Positions 16,725 to 25,924 of a stretch of 64,000 nt of DNA are shown in pieces (position 1 is the stretch's first letter; each line of letters starts with the position of its first letter). The stretch is from NCBI GenBank assembly GCA_947505245.1, contig CANNIZ010000005.1:1-64000 (forward strand), read 5' to 3'. The position numbers and the translations under genes were made by a program. The DNA comes from Pseudomonadota bacterium. Lineage in GTDB: Bacteria > Myxococcota_A > UBA796 > GCA-2862545. Under the pieces are notes generated by a model. The model was not told where the DNA came from, did no database searches, and was given only the letters and a program-made list of their open reading frames with translations.

Positions 16725-17621
16725 ATGACCCTACCTGATCTCGATTCGCTTCGCTGCTTTGAGGCGGCCGCCGTGCACCTGAACTTCCGTACCGCGTCGC
16801 GGAAGGTCGGCCTTTCACCTGGGGCCTTCAGCGACCGGATCCGCCTGCTCGAGGATCACCTCGCGGAGCGTCTGTTCGAGCGGACCACACGGCACATCGC
16901 GCTCACCGACGCGGGTCGGAAGCTGCTCCCGCAGGCGCGGCGCACGCTCGAGGAGGCGAGGCGCTGTCTGGACGTCGTGCGCTCGGACGGGCGGCGGGCG
17001 CCGTTCGAGATCGTCGTCGGTACGAGGCACGAGCTCGGCATGTCGTGGCTGCTCCCCGCCCTCGATCCGATCCGCAGTGCGCGACCCGAGCGCACCGTGT
17101 CGCTGTTCTTTGGCAACAGCAACGACCTCCTTGGAAACCTCGAGAAGGGCGCGATCGACGCGATGGTTTCGAGCCTCCGGCTGACGCGTCCGGGGCTTTC
17201 GTACGCGAACCTTCACGAGGAGCGGTACGTCTTCGTCGGGGCGGCTGGCGTCGCGGCGTCACGTCCGCTTGTGGCCGCAGAAGACGCTCGGAACCACGTG
17301 CTGGCCGACACCGAGCGCGACCTCCCGCTGTTTCGTTACTTTCTGGACGCGCTGCAGTCGGCCGACGTGTGGACGTTCCAAGGGGTCGAGCGGCTGGGCA
17401 CGATCGATTGCGTGCGCCAGCGCGTGCGCGAGGGCAAGGCGGTTGCGGTCCTTCCCGCCTACTTCGTCGCGGACGATCTCCTGCGGAAGCGCCTCGTACG
17501 GCTGATGCCCGCGGTCGAGCTCCGGCCAGACGCCTTTCGCCTCGTGTGGCGCTCGGCCGACCCGCGCGAGGAGGAATTTCAGGCGCTCGCGTCTGACCTC
17601 CGCGCGCAACCTCTCCAGTGA
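16725..17621 (+). CDS. LysR-family transcriptional regulator
   Basis: A 298-residue regulator. ATG 16725 puts the helix-turn-helix (LDSLRCFEAAAVHLNFRTAS then LSPGAFSDRIRLLEDHL) at the usual position; an earlier ATG at 16692 would overlap the divergent start. Residues 90-290 are the periplasmic-binding-like effector domain. LysR proteins often control the divergent neighbour, here the SprT/DUF2786 gene, but the effector is unknown. The stop overlaps a GTG of the next gene. Confidence 0.92.
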   Translation: MTLPDLDSLRCFEAAAVHLNFRTASRKVGLSPGAFSDRIRLLEDHLAERLFERTTRHIALTDAGRKLLPQARRTLEEARRCLDVVRSDGRRAPFEIVVGTRHELGMSWLLPALDPIRSARPERTVSLFFGNSNDLLGNLEKGAIDAMVSSLRLTRPGLSYANLHEERYVFVGAAGVAASRPLVAAEDARNHVLADTERDLPLFRYFLDALQSADVWTFQGVERLGTIDCVRQRVREGKAVAVLPAYFVADDLLRKRLVRLMPAVELRPDAFRLVWRSADPREEEFQALASDLRAQPLQ

Positions 17622-17635
17622 TAGAGTCCCCGGCG

Positions 17636-18643
17636 ATGCTTCTGTCCGTTCTGAAACCCTTGTTTCCCGAGGTCCCGCTCGAAGCCGTGGCGGCTGCTGC
17701 GAGCCGGTTTTACGTCGTGGAAGCGGGGCGCGGGGTAACGATCATCGAAGAGGGTGAGCAGGACTCGGCCGTGTTGTTCCTGGTCGAGGGCAATGTCGCG
17801 ATCCGCACCGGGGACTTCGAGATCGCTTCGGTCGGCGCGGGAGGGATCGTGGGCGAGGTCGGCATGTTCGGCGGCGCGCTCCGGATCGCCAGCGTGCATG
17901 CCATCCGCCCGGTCGTCTACGCGGTGCTCGAGGCGTCCGACTACCACGTGCTTCTGGAAGCCTCGTCGCCAGTGGCCTACGCGATCGAGAAGCTCGCCTT
18001 GAAACAGCTCGCCTCGCGGCTGCGCGACGCTGATCAGCGCGTAGCGAACCTGTCAGTCAGCAAAGATGCGACCGTCACACCGGACGAGCACCCGGGCAGC
18101 GCCGCGGTAGGCTACGTCGACGCGCTCGGCATCCTGGAGAAGAGCAACCTGTTCGAAGGCGCGCCGATCGGCGCGCTCGACGACGTCTCGCGGCGGATGG
18201 AGGCCCGTCGGTTCCGGCCTGGCGAAGTCCTTTGCCGTCAGGGCTCGCGCGGAGACGACCTGTACATCCTCGCGGAGGGTGAGGTCGAGGTCTCGATCTC
18301 GACTGACGAAGGCAACAACGAGGTCGTCGCGACGCTGTCCGCCGGTGACGTGTTCGGCATGGCGTCGCTGCTCCAGGATCGGCCGCGCATCGCGTCGTGT
18401 GTCGCCCGATCTTCGGTGCTCGCGCTGCGGATGGAGCGCGCGCAGTGTCTTGATCTCGTCCTCGCGGACGTGCGGGCCGGCTCGGTGCTGCGCACGGCGA
18501 TGATCCGCGCGTTGGCGGACCAGCTCGCGTTCGCGAACGCGCAGTTCGCGCAGCTCTCGTTCGAGCGCAAGCGCAAGTCCGCCGAGCTCATGGCCCGCCT
18601 CGGCATCGAAGCGCACGGACGTCACGTCACCAGCACGCGGTAG
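17636..18643 (+). CDS. Twin cyclic-nucleotide-binding-domain protein
   Basis: About 335 residues with two CNB domains in series: residues about 5-115 (EEGEQDSAVLFLVEGNVAI, GIVGEVGMFGG) and about 165-280 (CRQGSRGDDLYILAEGEVEV, GDVFGMASLLQDRPRIAS), then a short helical tail. No helix-turn-helix or enzyme domain follows, so it is not a CRP regulator; it may bind cAMP, c-di-GMP or nothing and act on partners. GTG 17618, overlapping the LysR stop, is an alternative start. Coupling to LysR suggests a shared signal. Confidence 0.85.
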   Translation: MLLSVLKPLFPEVPLEAVAAAASRFYVVEAGRGVTIIEEGEQDSAVLFLVEGNVAIRTGDFEIASVGAGGIVGEVGMFGGALRIASVHAIRPVVYAVLEASDYHVLLEASSPVAYAIEKLALKQLASRLRDADQRVANLSVSKDATVTPDEHPGSAAVGYVDALGILEKSNLFEGAPIGALDDVSRRMEARRFRPGEVLCRQGSRGDDLYILAEGEVEVSISTDEGNNEVVATLSAGDVFGMASLLQDRPRIASCVARSSVLALRMERAQCLDLVLADVRAGSVLRTAMIRALADQLAFANAQFAQLSFERKRKSAELMARLGIEAHGRHVTSTR

Positions 18644-18655
18644 CGCGCGCCGGGC

Positions 18656-18955
18656 TCAGTGCTCGACGGAGTCTTCGAGTCCCATGTTGGTGGCGATCTC
18701 GCGGTACACCGACTCGTAGAGCGTCTCGTCGGTGACGTCCTTCAGCGTGCGGTTTCCGTCCTGGTCGCGGTGGTACTCGCACACCATCACGTCCATGTCA
18801 CCTTCGCCGCCGCCGAGATCATCTTCCGGGGCGAGCAGCGCGTACTGACGCCCGTCCCGGTCCGTGATCGCGAGGACCACCCAGACGATGACCTTGCCGC
18901 CCTCCTCGAGTGAGAACCGCTCGGCATCGGCGAACGGTCGTTTGCCTTCCGACAT
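18656..18955 (-). CDS. DUF1292-family small protein
   Basis: A 99-residue protein; GGAGGCAGCC precedes the ATG at 18955. The central part (FSLEEGGKVIVWVVLAITDRDGRQYALLAPE, an acidic loop, then VMVCEYHRDQDGNRTLKDVTDETLY) fits the DUF1292 family of small acidic cytosolic proteins with no set function. It is convergent with the cyclic-nucleotide-domain gene, 12 bases apart, and divergent from the outer-membrane-type gene. Confidence 0.75.
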   Translation of the reverse strand: MSEGKRPFADAERFSLEEGGKVIVWVVLAITDRDGRQYALLAPEDDLGGGEGDMDVMVCEYHRDQDGNRTLKDVTDETLYESVYREIATNMGLEDSVEH

Positions 18956-19001
18956 GGCTGCCTCCGTGTCGGGCGTGTAACCCGCCGCGTCCTGGTGTAC
19001 T

Positions 19002-20546
19002 GTGCGTCGGATGCTTCCGTCGCTCTTGCTCGCCCTGCTCCCCGACGTCGCGCTTGCGCAGGCGATGACCTTCGATCCGGTCTTCGTCTCGCGGTTCGTG
19101 CCGGAATCCACCGCCCAGGAGAAGGCCGGCGAGCACATCCGGGTGTTGCTGGAAGATCGCCTGTCGCGCGAATTCCTGCTCATCGCGCGAAGTGAGATCC
19201 CGGCGTTCGAAGACTACACGGCCGAGGTCTACCTCGCGTCGTGTCCGCAAGACCAGTTCTTCGGCTGCGCTTTCGTGATCGGCACACGCGCCCAGGCCGA
19301 GTGGGTCGTCACCGGTCAGATCGCGGCCGGTTCGAGCGGGTCGGACGTCACCGTCGTGTTCATCGACGTCCAAGACTCGCGCATGGTGTTCAGCTTCCAG
19401 GCCACCGTGTCGCCGGCGAACGAGAAGGCGTTCGCCGATGGTGTAGCCGCGCTGATGCACAAGATCGTCGCGGGCGCCGGTGAGGAGCGGGACATTCGGG
19501 GTGCCGTGGAAGACCCCGCTGCGAAGGCGTTGCGCGAGAAGCTGCAGCGGGAGGCGCTGTCGGCCTCGCTGTCGGACCTCGAGGGCGATCTTGACGCGAT
19601 GGCGCGCACCGTCGTCGAAGGCGAGCTCGAGAACCCTCGGCTGACGAAAGACGACCTCTCGCGGAAGTACACCGGCTCGGACGAGGCGAAGCCGTGGGAT
19701 CGGGTCGACATGTCCGAGGCCGAGTACCTCCGGTATCGGAACAGCGGCAAGGACCTCGCGACGTGGCGGAGCCTGAAGCAGGGGCGCCTCGCGCGCGTAG
19801 TCATCAGCGCCGAAGTCGGGCCGTCGGGCGGCCCGTTTTCCCAACAGTTCGACGGGCGCTGGGGGCTGAACGGCACCACGCTCGACCTGCAAGAAGTCGA
19901 GGAGTTCCAGGAGGTCGAGAACGGCGCCGCGATCGCGGCTGGCGGCGAGCTCGCGGTCGGCGTGCACCCCTGGTTTGACGTGGGCGTCGGGTTCCTTTGG
20001 CGGACGGGTCACTACATCTACCGGTTCAACCAGGAGGTCGAAGGCCAGGTGCCGATCGAGCCTGACGAGACCTACGTCCGCGCTCCGATCACGGCGACGA
20101 TGAGCAGCACGGAGATCGTCGGTCGGGTGCGGTTCGTGCCGATGTCGACGTACCCGTACCGTCCGTTTGCCCAGGTCGGCATCGGCGCCTGGAAGGGCAC
20201 CTCGCTGGACAAGATCGTGGAGCCGCCGAGGTACATCGAACCGCTCGGGACCCCCGCCGCGACGTTCCTCGAGCTCGCGGCTGGCGGCGAGCTCGATACA
20301 TCCAAGGTCATCACCCTTTTCGGGTCCGTTCAGCTGCAGGTTCCCTTGGCCGGCGACTTCGTTCAGGAATACCAGGAGGGGCCCCCGACCATTGTGAACC
20401 GCGCGCAAGCCGACGGTCCCCGAGGTGGCGGTGCCGAGCTCCTGCTCGGGGTGCGTGCGAGGTTGGGTCCCCTGCTCAAGTTCGACAAGGGGCCCAAGGG
20501 TTACGACGAAGACGCGGCAGAGCCTGGAGAGGAACCGGAACCATGA
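19002..20546 (+). CDS. Secreted outer-membrane-type protein, unknown
   Basis: A 514-residue protein with a signal peptide (MRRMLPSLLLALLPDVALAQA). GTG 19002 is preferred to ATG 19011 because it supplies the two arginines. Residues about 25-165 have an alpha/beta pattern like a TolB-N/CsgG-type lipopolysaccharide-assembly fold (HIRVLLEDRLSREFLLIARS); residues 265-500 have alternating strands and aromatic belts expected of a beta-barrel. The protein ends in an acidic tail. Its stop overlaps the next ATG (ATGA), so it is coupled to the methyltransferase. Confidence 0.6.
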   Translation: MRRMLPSLLLALLPDVALAQAMTFDPVFVSRFVPESTAQEKAGEHIRVLLEDRLSREFLLIARSEIPAFEDYTAEVYLASCPQDQFFGCAFVIGTRAQAEWVVTGQIAAGSSGSDVTVVFIDVQDSRMVFSFQATVSPANEKAFADGVAALMHKIVAGAGEERDIRGAVEDPAAKALREKLQREALSASLSDLEGDLDAMARTVVEGELENPRLTKDDLSRKYTGSDEAKPWDRVDMSEAEYLRYRNSGKDLATWRSLKQGRLARVVISAEVGPSGGPFSQQFDGRWGLNGTTLDLQEVEEFQEVENGAAIAAGGELAVGVHPWFDVGVGFLWRTGHYIYRFNQEVEGQVPIEPDETYVRAPITATMSSTEIVGRVRFVPMSTYPYRPFAQVGIGAWKGTSLDKIVEPPRYIEPLGTPAATFLELAAGGELDTSKVITLFGSVQLQVPLAGDFVQEYQEGPPTIVNRAQADGPRGGGAELLLGVRARLGPLLKFDKGPKGYDEDAAEPGEEPEP

Positions 20547-22123
20547 GCGAAGACCAGTACGGCGGATACGTTACGGACATCGAGTACACCTGGGGTTTCT
20601 ACCCCGAGATCGGCCCCGTCATGTTGAACTGGATCGCGGCGAGCGCCGGGCATTCGCCCCGCCCGCTGGATCGCGAGTTCACGTACCTGGAGCTCGGCTG
20701 CGGCAACGGTGTCACCATCAACGTGAACGGAGCCGTTCACCCGAAGGGCAAGTTCTACGGCGTTGACTTCATGCCGCAGCACGTCGTGAACGGCCAGAAC
20801 ATGGCTGACAACGGCGGCCTGACGAACGTGAAGATCATCCGGTGCGGCTTCCAGGACTTCGTGCGGGACCACGGCGACCTCCCCAAGTTCGACTTCATCA
20901 CGCTGCACGGCATCCTCACTTGGGTAAAGACCGAGTACCAGGAAGCGATCATCGACATCATCGACAAGATGCTCGTCCCGGGCGGCATCGTGTACGTGTC
21001 GTACAACTGCTACCCTGGCCAGTCCCTGAGCGAGCCCGTGCGCAAGATGATGATCGAGTACACCAAGGGCATGCAGGGCGAAAGCCGAAAGAAGGCCCAG
21101 GCAGGCATCGGCTTCGTCGAGAAGCTGCTCGAGGTCAACCCGCGCGCGTTCATGCACGGCGACCGCGTCAAGAAGCTGATCGAGAAGCTCAAGAAGTCGC
21201 CTCCGAACTACATCGTCCACGAGTACTTCCACGAGTACTGGTACCCGTTCTGGTTCACGGACGTCGCTGAGCGGTTCAGCCGCGCCGGCTTGAACTACGT
21301 CGGCTCGGCAACGCTCCAGCGCAACATCGTCGACCTGAACCTCAACGAGGCGCAGCGCAAGCTGCTCGGGCCGATCTCCGACGTGGTCAAGCGCCAGCAG
21401 GTGCAGGACTTCATGCTCGACGAGCAGTTCCGTCGCGACGTGTTCGTGCGCGCCTCCACCGTGCAGATCCCCCGCGACCCGCTCAAGATCCCTGGCCTGC
21501 TCGACCTTCGCATCGGCACGATGCGCGCCGAGAAGGAGATCGAGCGCGAGGTGAAGGTGCCCGCCGGCACGGTCCGCTTCAAGCGCGAGTTCGACGACAA
21601 GATCATCGCGAAGCTCTGTACGGGCAACCACACCGTGCGGGACTTCCTGAACGACCCCGCGTTGACGGAGCGCCCGCCGCTCGGCATCGCGCAGGTGATT
21701 CAGCTGCTCATGGCGACGCGCCAGGCGTGGCCCATGGCCGACGCCCAGCCCGAGGTTCCCGAGAACGTCGGTGAACGCACCGACCTGAAGTGGGAGATCC
21801 CGTCGCAGTGGAACCGCGTCACCATCGGTCAGCGCATCGCGGGCGGCAACGTGCGCAACATCGCAGCACCCGTGGCCGGCACCGGCCTGCCGCTGTCGAT
21901 GCTCGAGGCGTGCCTCCTCGACGGGCTCGCAAACGCGGGCATGGGCGGCGCTGTCGACTATGCCAACAAAGAGCTCGAGCGCCGCAAGCGCCTGCTCGTG
22001 ATCAACAACAAGACGATCGAGCGCGGCGACGAGCAGACCAAGGTCCTTACGGACGAACTGGAAGTGTTCAAGACCGAAAAGCTCGCCAAGTTCATCAAGC
22101 TTGGCGTGATCAAACCCGTATAA
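20543..22123 (+). CDS. SAM methyltransferase with regulatory domain (copy 1)
   Basis: A 526-residue protein. Residues 45-160 are a class I Rossmann fold with YLELGCGNG as SAM motif I, and the methyltransferase ends in VYVSYNCYPG. Residues about 210-290 (HEYFHEYWYPFWFTDVAERF) match the regulatory domain that follows the catalytic fold in PF10119-type proteins, and a long C-terminal part follows. The substrate is unknown; protein or envelope sugar is possible. It is coupled to an outer-membrane-type protein upstream and an esterase downstream. A paralogue sits at 43563-45131. Confidence 0.85.
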   Translation: MSEDQYGGYVTDIEYTWGFYPEIGPVMLNWIAASAGHSPRPLDREFTYLELGCGNGVTINVNGAVHPKGKFYGVDFMPQHVVNGQNMADNGGLTNVKIIRCGFQDFVRDHGDLPKFDFITLHGILTWVKTEYQEAIIDIIDKMLVPGGIVYVSYNCYPGQSLSEPVRKMMIEYTKGMQGESRKKAQAGIGFVEKLLEVNPRAFMHGDRVKKLIEKLKKSPPNYIVHEYFHEYWYPFWFTDVAERFSRAGLNYVGSATLQRNIVDLNLNEAQRKLLGPISDVVKRQQVQDFMLDEQFRRDVFVRASTVQIPRDPLKIPGLLDLRIGTMRAEKEIEREVKVPAGTVRFKREFDDKIIAKLCTGNHTVRDFLNDPALTERPPLGIAQVIQLLMATRQAWPMADAQPEVPENVGERTDLKWEIPSQWNRVTIGQRIAGGNVRNIAAPVAGTGLPLSMLEACLLDGLANAGMGGAVDYANKELERRKRLLVINNKTIERGDEQTKVLTDELEVFKTEKLAKFIKLGVIKPV

Positions 22124-22147
22124 GTGCTGCAGCCTTCTGAGGGCGTC

Positions 22148-22885
22148 GTGACGATCGAACGTGAAGTGAAGACCTGGTTCAGCCCCAACGTGCAGCGCGA
22201 GATGGGGGTCGCGAGGTTCGGCTTCTTCGGTAAGCCCGTGATCCTCTTCCCGACTGGGGGAGGGGACTTCCTGGATGCCGAGCGCTTCCTCATGGTGAAG
22301 GCGCTCGATCCGCTGATCCGTGCGGGGCGCATCAAGCTGTACCTCGTGGACAGCGTGTGCAAGGTGACGTGGGCGAGCCGTGACGCGACGCCCCAGCAGA
22401 AGTCATCGCTGCAGGCGAAGTACGACAACTACCTCGTCAACGAGCTGCTGCCGTATATCAAGGCGGACTGCGGCGGAACCGACCAGAAGTTCGCCGCGAC
22501 GGGCGCTTCCATGGGCGGCTACAGCGCGCTCACGGCCGTCTCCAAGCACCCGGACTGGTTCGACCTGATGGTCGGCATGAGCGGCACGTACGTGAACGAC
22601 CGCCGCATGAACGGCCACTGGGACGAGGATTACTACTACAACGCGCCGCACCAGTTCCTGCCGCGCCTTGCAGAGGGCCAGCAGCTCGAGAACCTGCGCA
22701 AGGCGATGTTCGTGCTCGCCCGCGGGGAGTCATGGGAGAACCCTGACTATATCGATCACATGGCGCCGATCCTCCGGAAGAAGCGCATCCCGCACCGGGT
22801 CGAGATCTGGCGCGATCCCGCAGGCCACGACTGGCCGACGTGGCGGACGATGCTGCCGCTGTTTCTGAACCGTCTGGCGCGCTGA
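22148..22885 (+). CDS. Alpha/beta-hydrolase esterase
   Basis: About 245 residues. GTG 22148 has GAGGG 5 bases upstream; GTG 22124, directly after the previous stop, is an alternative. The nucleophile elbow is TGASMGGYSA and the terminal catalytic His is in GHDWPTWRTMLPLF, as in esterase-D-like hydrolases. No signal peptide is seen, so it acts in the cytosol. Following a methyltransferase so closely, it could remove the methyl ester that enzyme makes, but this is only inference. Confidence 0.85.
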   Translation: MTIEREVKTWFSPNVQREMGVARFGFFGKPVILFPTGGGDFLDAERFLMVKALDPLIRAGRIKLYLVDSVCKVTWASRDATPQQKSSLQAKYDNYLVNELLPYIKADCGGTDQKFAATGASMGGYSALTAVSKHPDWFDLMVGMSGTYVNDRRMNGHWDEDYYYNAPHQFLPRLAEGQQLENLRKAMFVLARGESWENPDYIDHMAPILRKKRIPHRVEIWRDPAGHDWPTWRTMLPLFLNRLAR

Positions 22886-22886
22886 G

Positions 22887-23546
22887 CTACTGCGGGCGCA
22901 CCTTGTGCATCTCGCTCTCGATGATGTCGGGGTGCGGGATCACGACGTCGGCCGGCTCGGCGGCGGGCCCCACCTTCATGATCTCCAGCGTGCCGTTGTC
23001 ATAGGCGTTGAGCTTGTCCTCGATCACGCCGCCGCCGTGCGTGACACCGCTGCTCGATCCGTACGGGCTCGCTTTGATGCGGGCGAGCAGGTCGCGCTGT
23101 TTGGCTTCGAGCGCGTCCCAGCCTTCCTTCGTCGAGTTCCGACGCATGTTTCGCAGCTCACCGAACATCGCCTCCACCTCGGCGATCAGGGCGTCGGCTT
23201 GGGGATCTCCGCGGTGCGTGGTGAGCTCCATGCGGACCTCAGACCAGCCGGGTCCCGTCTGCCGGGCGGCGTTGGCTTCGGGCGTGGAGAGCCGCGCGGT
23301 GATGGCCTCCCGGTCGCTCAGAGGGAGCAGCGGCTCCTCAAGTGGCGCCGATGGCTCGGTGGTGCCCGCCGTGCCTGGAGCGCCGAGGTTGCGGCCATCG
23401 GGGTCGCTCGGCGCGACAAAGCCGGGCCCGTCGAGCTTGGCTCCGGCGCGCTCGGTGATGGCGCCACCCGTGTCCGGGCGCGCCAACAGGAGCAGTCCCA
23501 GCGCCACCCCAACGACGACCACCCCAGCGATTGCCCAACGGTTCAA
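22887..23546 (-). CDS. Single-pass membrane protein of unknown function
   Basis: A 219-residue protein. TTG 23546 is chosen because GGAGGG lies 4 bases upstream and a membrane helix (NRWAIAGVVVVGVALGLLLL) follows at once. The rest is a periplasmic Pro/Gly-rich linker and a helical part with LTTHRGDPQADALIAEVEAM and a heptad pattern. I do not recognise a family. It is convergent with the esterase gene with one base between stops. Confidence 0.65.
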   Translation of the reverse strand: MNRWAIAGVVVVGVALGLLLLARPDTGGAITERAGAKLDGPGFVAPSDPDGRNLGAPGTAGTTEPSAPLEEPLLPLSDREAITARLSTPEANAARQTGPGWSEVRMELTTHRGDPQADALIAEVEAMFGELRNMRRNSTKEGWDALEAKQRDLLARIKASPYGSSSGVTHGGGVIEDKLNAYDNGTLEIMKVGPAAEPADVVIPHPDIIESEMHKVRPQ

Positions 23547-23697
23547 AGGTCCCTCCTGCGGATCAAAACGATCTTCCAACCTGCTTAGCCGATCAGACCC
23601 CGAGGAGCATCGGGAGGTTCCCTCTTGACCACGGGATCTCCGCAATGATCTCCTAGCTTGCCGGGAGGGAGACCATGGGACCGAAGGGACCGTTCGC

Positions 23698-24582
23698 ATG
23701 AAGCCGATTTTGAAGTGGGCCGGTGGAAAATCCAGGCTCGCCCCCCAGATCTGCGCGGCCTTCGGCGGTCCCTGCGAAGGGACGTGGTTCGAACCGTTCG
23801 TCGGATCGGCCGCGGTGTTCCTGTATCGGCGCGCCAAAAACAAGCTCGGCCGCGCGGTCCTGTCCGACGTCAACCCGAAGCTGATGGCGATGCACATCGC
23901 GATGCGCGACGACGTGGACGGGGTGATCCGCGCGCTCGAACGGTTGCCGTCGAAGGACTGGCGCGAGCGCTACTACGAAGTCCGCGAGGCGTTCAACGAC
24001 GGACCGCACGAGGGGCCTGAACATGCGGCGCGCTTCGTGTGGCTCAACCGCGCTGGATTCAACGGGTTGTACAGGGAGAACCGCCACGGGACGTTCAACG
24101 TGCCGCTCGGCAGCTACACCAAGCTCACGTTGCCCGAACCGGCGCTGTTCTGGCGCATCCACCAGCTGCTGCAGGGCGTGGAGCTGGTCGTGTGCGGGTT
24201 CGAAGAGCTGATGTCGCGGGCCGGGCCGAAAGACCACGTGTACTGCGATCCTCCGTACGTGCCGCTGTCTGCGACCGCGAATTTCACGGGCTACGCGAAG
24301 GGGCCCTTCGGTCCGGTCGAGCAGCTCGCGCTCGCCGATCATGCCCATCGGGCGGCGCTGGTCGGGGCCAAGGTGGTGCTGTCGAACCACGACCTGCCGG
24401 TGGTTCGCGACGAGCTGTACAACGCTGTCCGAGGGTTCGAGGTGTACGCATCGCCGCTCGTTTCGCGCGCGATCAGCCGCAACGGGGCGGATCGGAAGGC
24501 GGTCGCCGAGGTCATCGCGGCGATCGGTCCGGAGACCGCGGTGGCGTTCGCTTCGCCGGTGAAGGTCGTGCGCGCGGCGTAG
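23698..24582 (+). CDS. dam: Dam-type DNA adenine N6-methyltransferase
   Basis: A 294-residue D12-class methylase. KPILKWAGGKSRL and PFVGSAAVF (SAM motif I) open it, and the catalytic box reads YCDPPYVPLSATANFTGYAK, almost the same as the Dam family sequence around DPPY, so GATC is the likely target. No endonuclease gene is adjacent, so it is an orphan methylase that could serve mismatch repair, replication timing or gene control. Divergent from the membrane protein gene at 23546. Confidence 0.93.
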   Translation: MKPILKWAGGKSRLAPQICAAFGGPCEGTWFEPFVGSAAVFLYRRAKNKLGRAVLSDVNPKLMAMHIAMRDDVDGVIRALERLPSKDWRERYYEVREAFNDGPHEGPEHAARFVWLNRAGFNGLYRENRHGTFNVPLGSYTKLTLPEPALFWRIHQLLQGVELVVCGFEELMSRAGPKDHVYCDPPYVPLSATANFTGYAKGPFGPVEQLALADHAHRAALVGAKVVLSNHDLPVVRDELYNAVRGFEVYASPLVSRAISRNGADRKAVAEVIAAIGPETAVAFASPVKVVRAA

Positions 24583-24585
24583 TCG

Positions 24586-25845
24586 TCAGTTCCAATCGCC
24601 CGGCATCAGGCCGCGCCCGTTGTACATGCGCAGCGGGTCCATCGCGTTGGAGCCGGTGAAGTACTCGTCGTTGAAGCCCGGACCGTCGGTGGTGCCCGTG
24701 CCGTTGCACGAGAAGTAGTCCATGCCGATGCGGTTGCCCGCGTCGTCGGTGACCCAGCCCTGGAAGATGACGTTGTGGCCGCTGCCGCTGCGGCGCCAGA
24801 ACTGGATGAAGTCGCCGGGACGCCAATCGTCGAAGCTCTCGACGGTGACGCCGAGCCCGGTGTTTTCGAACGCGATCGACGCGCCGGGGCCGTCGAGCTC
24901 GCGAACGTACCAGTCGGTCCGCATGTCGAGCACGTCACCGTAGGACAGCCCGTTTAGATCGTCTCCCGTGCCGCCGGTGGAGAGGTCGTACTCCTGCCAC
25001 GCGCGGTAGTAGATCTCCCAGGTGAGACCCACGCAGTAGCAGGACGAGAACCCGCGGTCCTCGGCCACGAGGTCGCCCTGGTAGTACAGGTCCCGCGTGT
25101 TGCCCGGCCATCCGCCGGTGGACGGCCAGTAGTAGTCGATCGACGAGTCCGTCGGGTACGTGTCGACCAGCGACTGTACAATGCCGTTGAAGTCGGACGG
25201 CGGCGCGGTGGCGCCCGACTCGACCGTGACCGCGATGGTGTCGACGGAGACCTCGTTCCCGTCGGCGTCGGTGCCGTGGGCTTCGATCGAGCGCGCGTAG
25301 CCGGTGCCGCTGAATCGGTACGTGAGCACCTGGCCGGGGGCGACGTGGCCGAGCGACCAACCGTCCGCGAGCAGCTCGACGTCGACGACGTCGTCGGACG
25401 CTTCCACCGAGAATTGCACAGGGTTGGTGGGATGGCTGCCGTCGATCGGGCTCACAAGGTTCACGAAGCCCTGTTCGGAGCCGTCGAGCACGCGCACGGC
25501 GACGTCGTCGTGGGAGAGCTCGTTCCAATCGGTATCGTAGGCGACGACTTCCACCCTGCGTCGACCGGCGCTCGCGGTGAGGTTGATGCTTGCGTTGCGC
25601 GCGTCGACCTGCGCCGCCTCGACGCGGCCGTCGACGGAGACCTGGAGCCAGCGCACGTCGTCGCCGCGCGTCCAGGTGACCGCGAAATCGGACGTGACGG
25701 ACTCGCTGTCCACCGGCGACGTGATGCGCACCGTGCTCGCGTCTCCGAAGTTGTCCTCGCCCTCGACGGCGCCGGGCGGCGTGCGTACGTCGGGGGCATC
25801 GGCTGCTTGAGGTGTGCAGGCAGCCAACCACAACGACACGAGCAT
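24586..25845 (-). CDS. Lipoprotein with Ig-like repeats and possible papain-like C domain
   Basis: A 419-residue protein; GGAGG lies 4 bases before the ATG at 25845. MLVSLWLAAC is a short signal with a good lipobox. Residues about 45-230 hold two or three Ig-like beta domains (RITSPVDSESVTSDFAV, NLVSPIDGSHPTNPVQFSV). The C-terminal ~180 residues have CYCVGLTWEIYYRAW and later GSGHNVIFQGW, a Cys then His order like NlpC/P60 or CHAP cysteine hydrolases, so it may cut peptidoglycan or protein. The catalytic claim is inference. It is divergent from sppA. Confidence 0.65.
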   Translation of the reverse strand: MLVSLWLAACTPQAADAPDVRTPPGAVEGEDNFGDASTVRITSPVDSESVTSDFAVTWTRGDDVRWLQVSVDGRVEAAQVDARNASINLTASAGRRRVEVVAYDTDWNELSHDDVAVRVLDGSEQGFVNLVSPIDGSHPTNPVQFSVEASDDVVDVELLADGWSLGHVAPGQVLTYRFSGTGYARSIEAHGTDADGNEVSVDTIAVTVESGATAPPSDFNGIVQSLVDTYPTDSSIDYYWPSTGGWPGNTRDLYYQGDLVAEDRGFSSCYCVGLTWEIYYRAWQEYDLSTGGTGDDLNGLSYGDVLDMRTDWYVRELDGPGASIAFENTGLGVTVESFDDWRPGDFIQFWRRSGSGHNVIFQGWVTDDAGNRIGMDYFSCNGTGTTDGPGFNDEYFTGSNAMDPLRMYNGRGLMPGDWN

Positions 25846-25924
25846 GGGACCTCCGCCGAGCCATCCGGTTACAGCGGCAGGGTCGTCGGAGCAACGCGGC
25901 GAAAGCTCGCGTAAGGAGTTTTTT

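Noticed and set aside
23785-23800. tRNA-like T-loop sequence GGTTCGAACC.
   Set aside because: It lies inside dam, and no acceptor, D or anticodon arms can be drawn around it.
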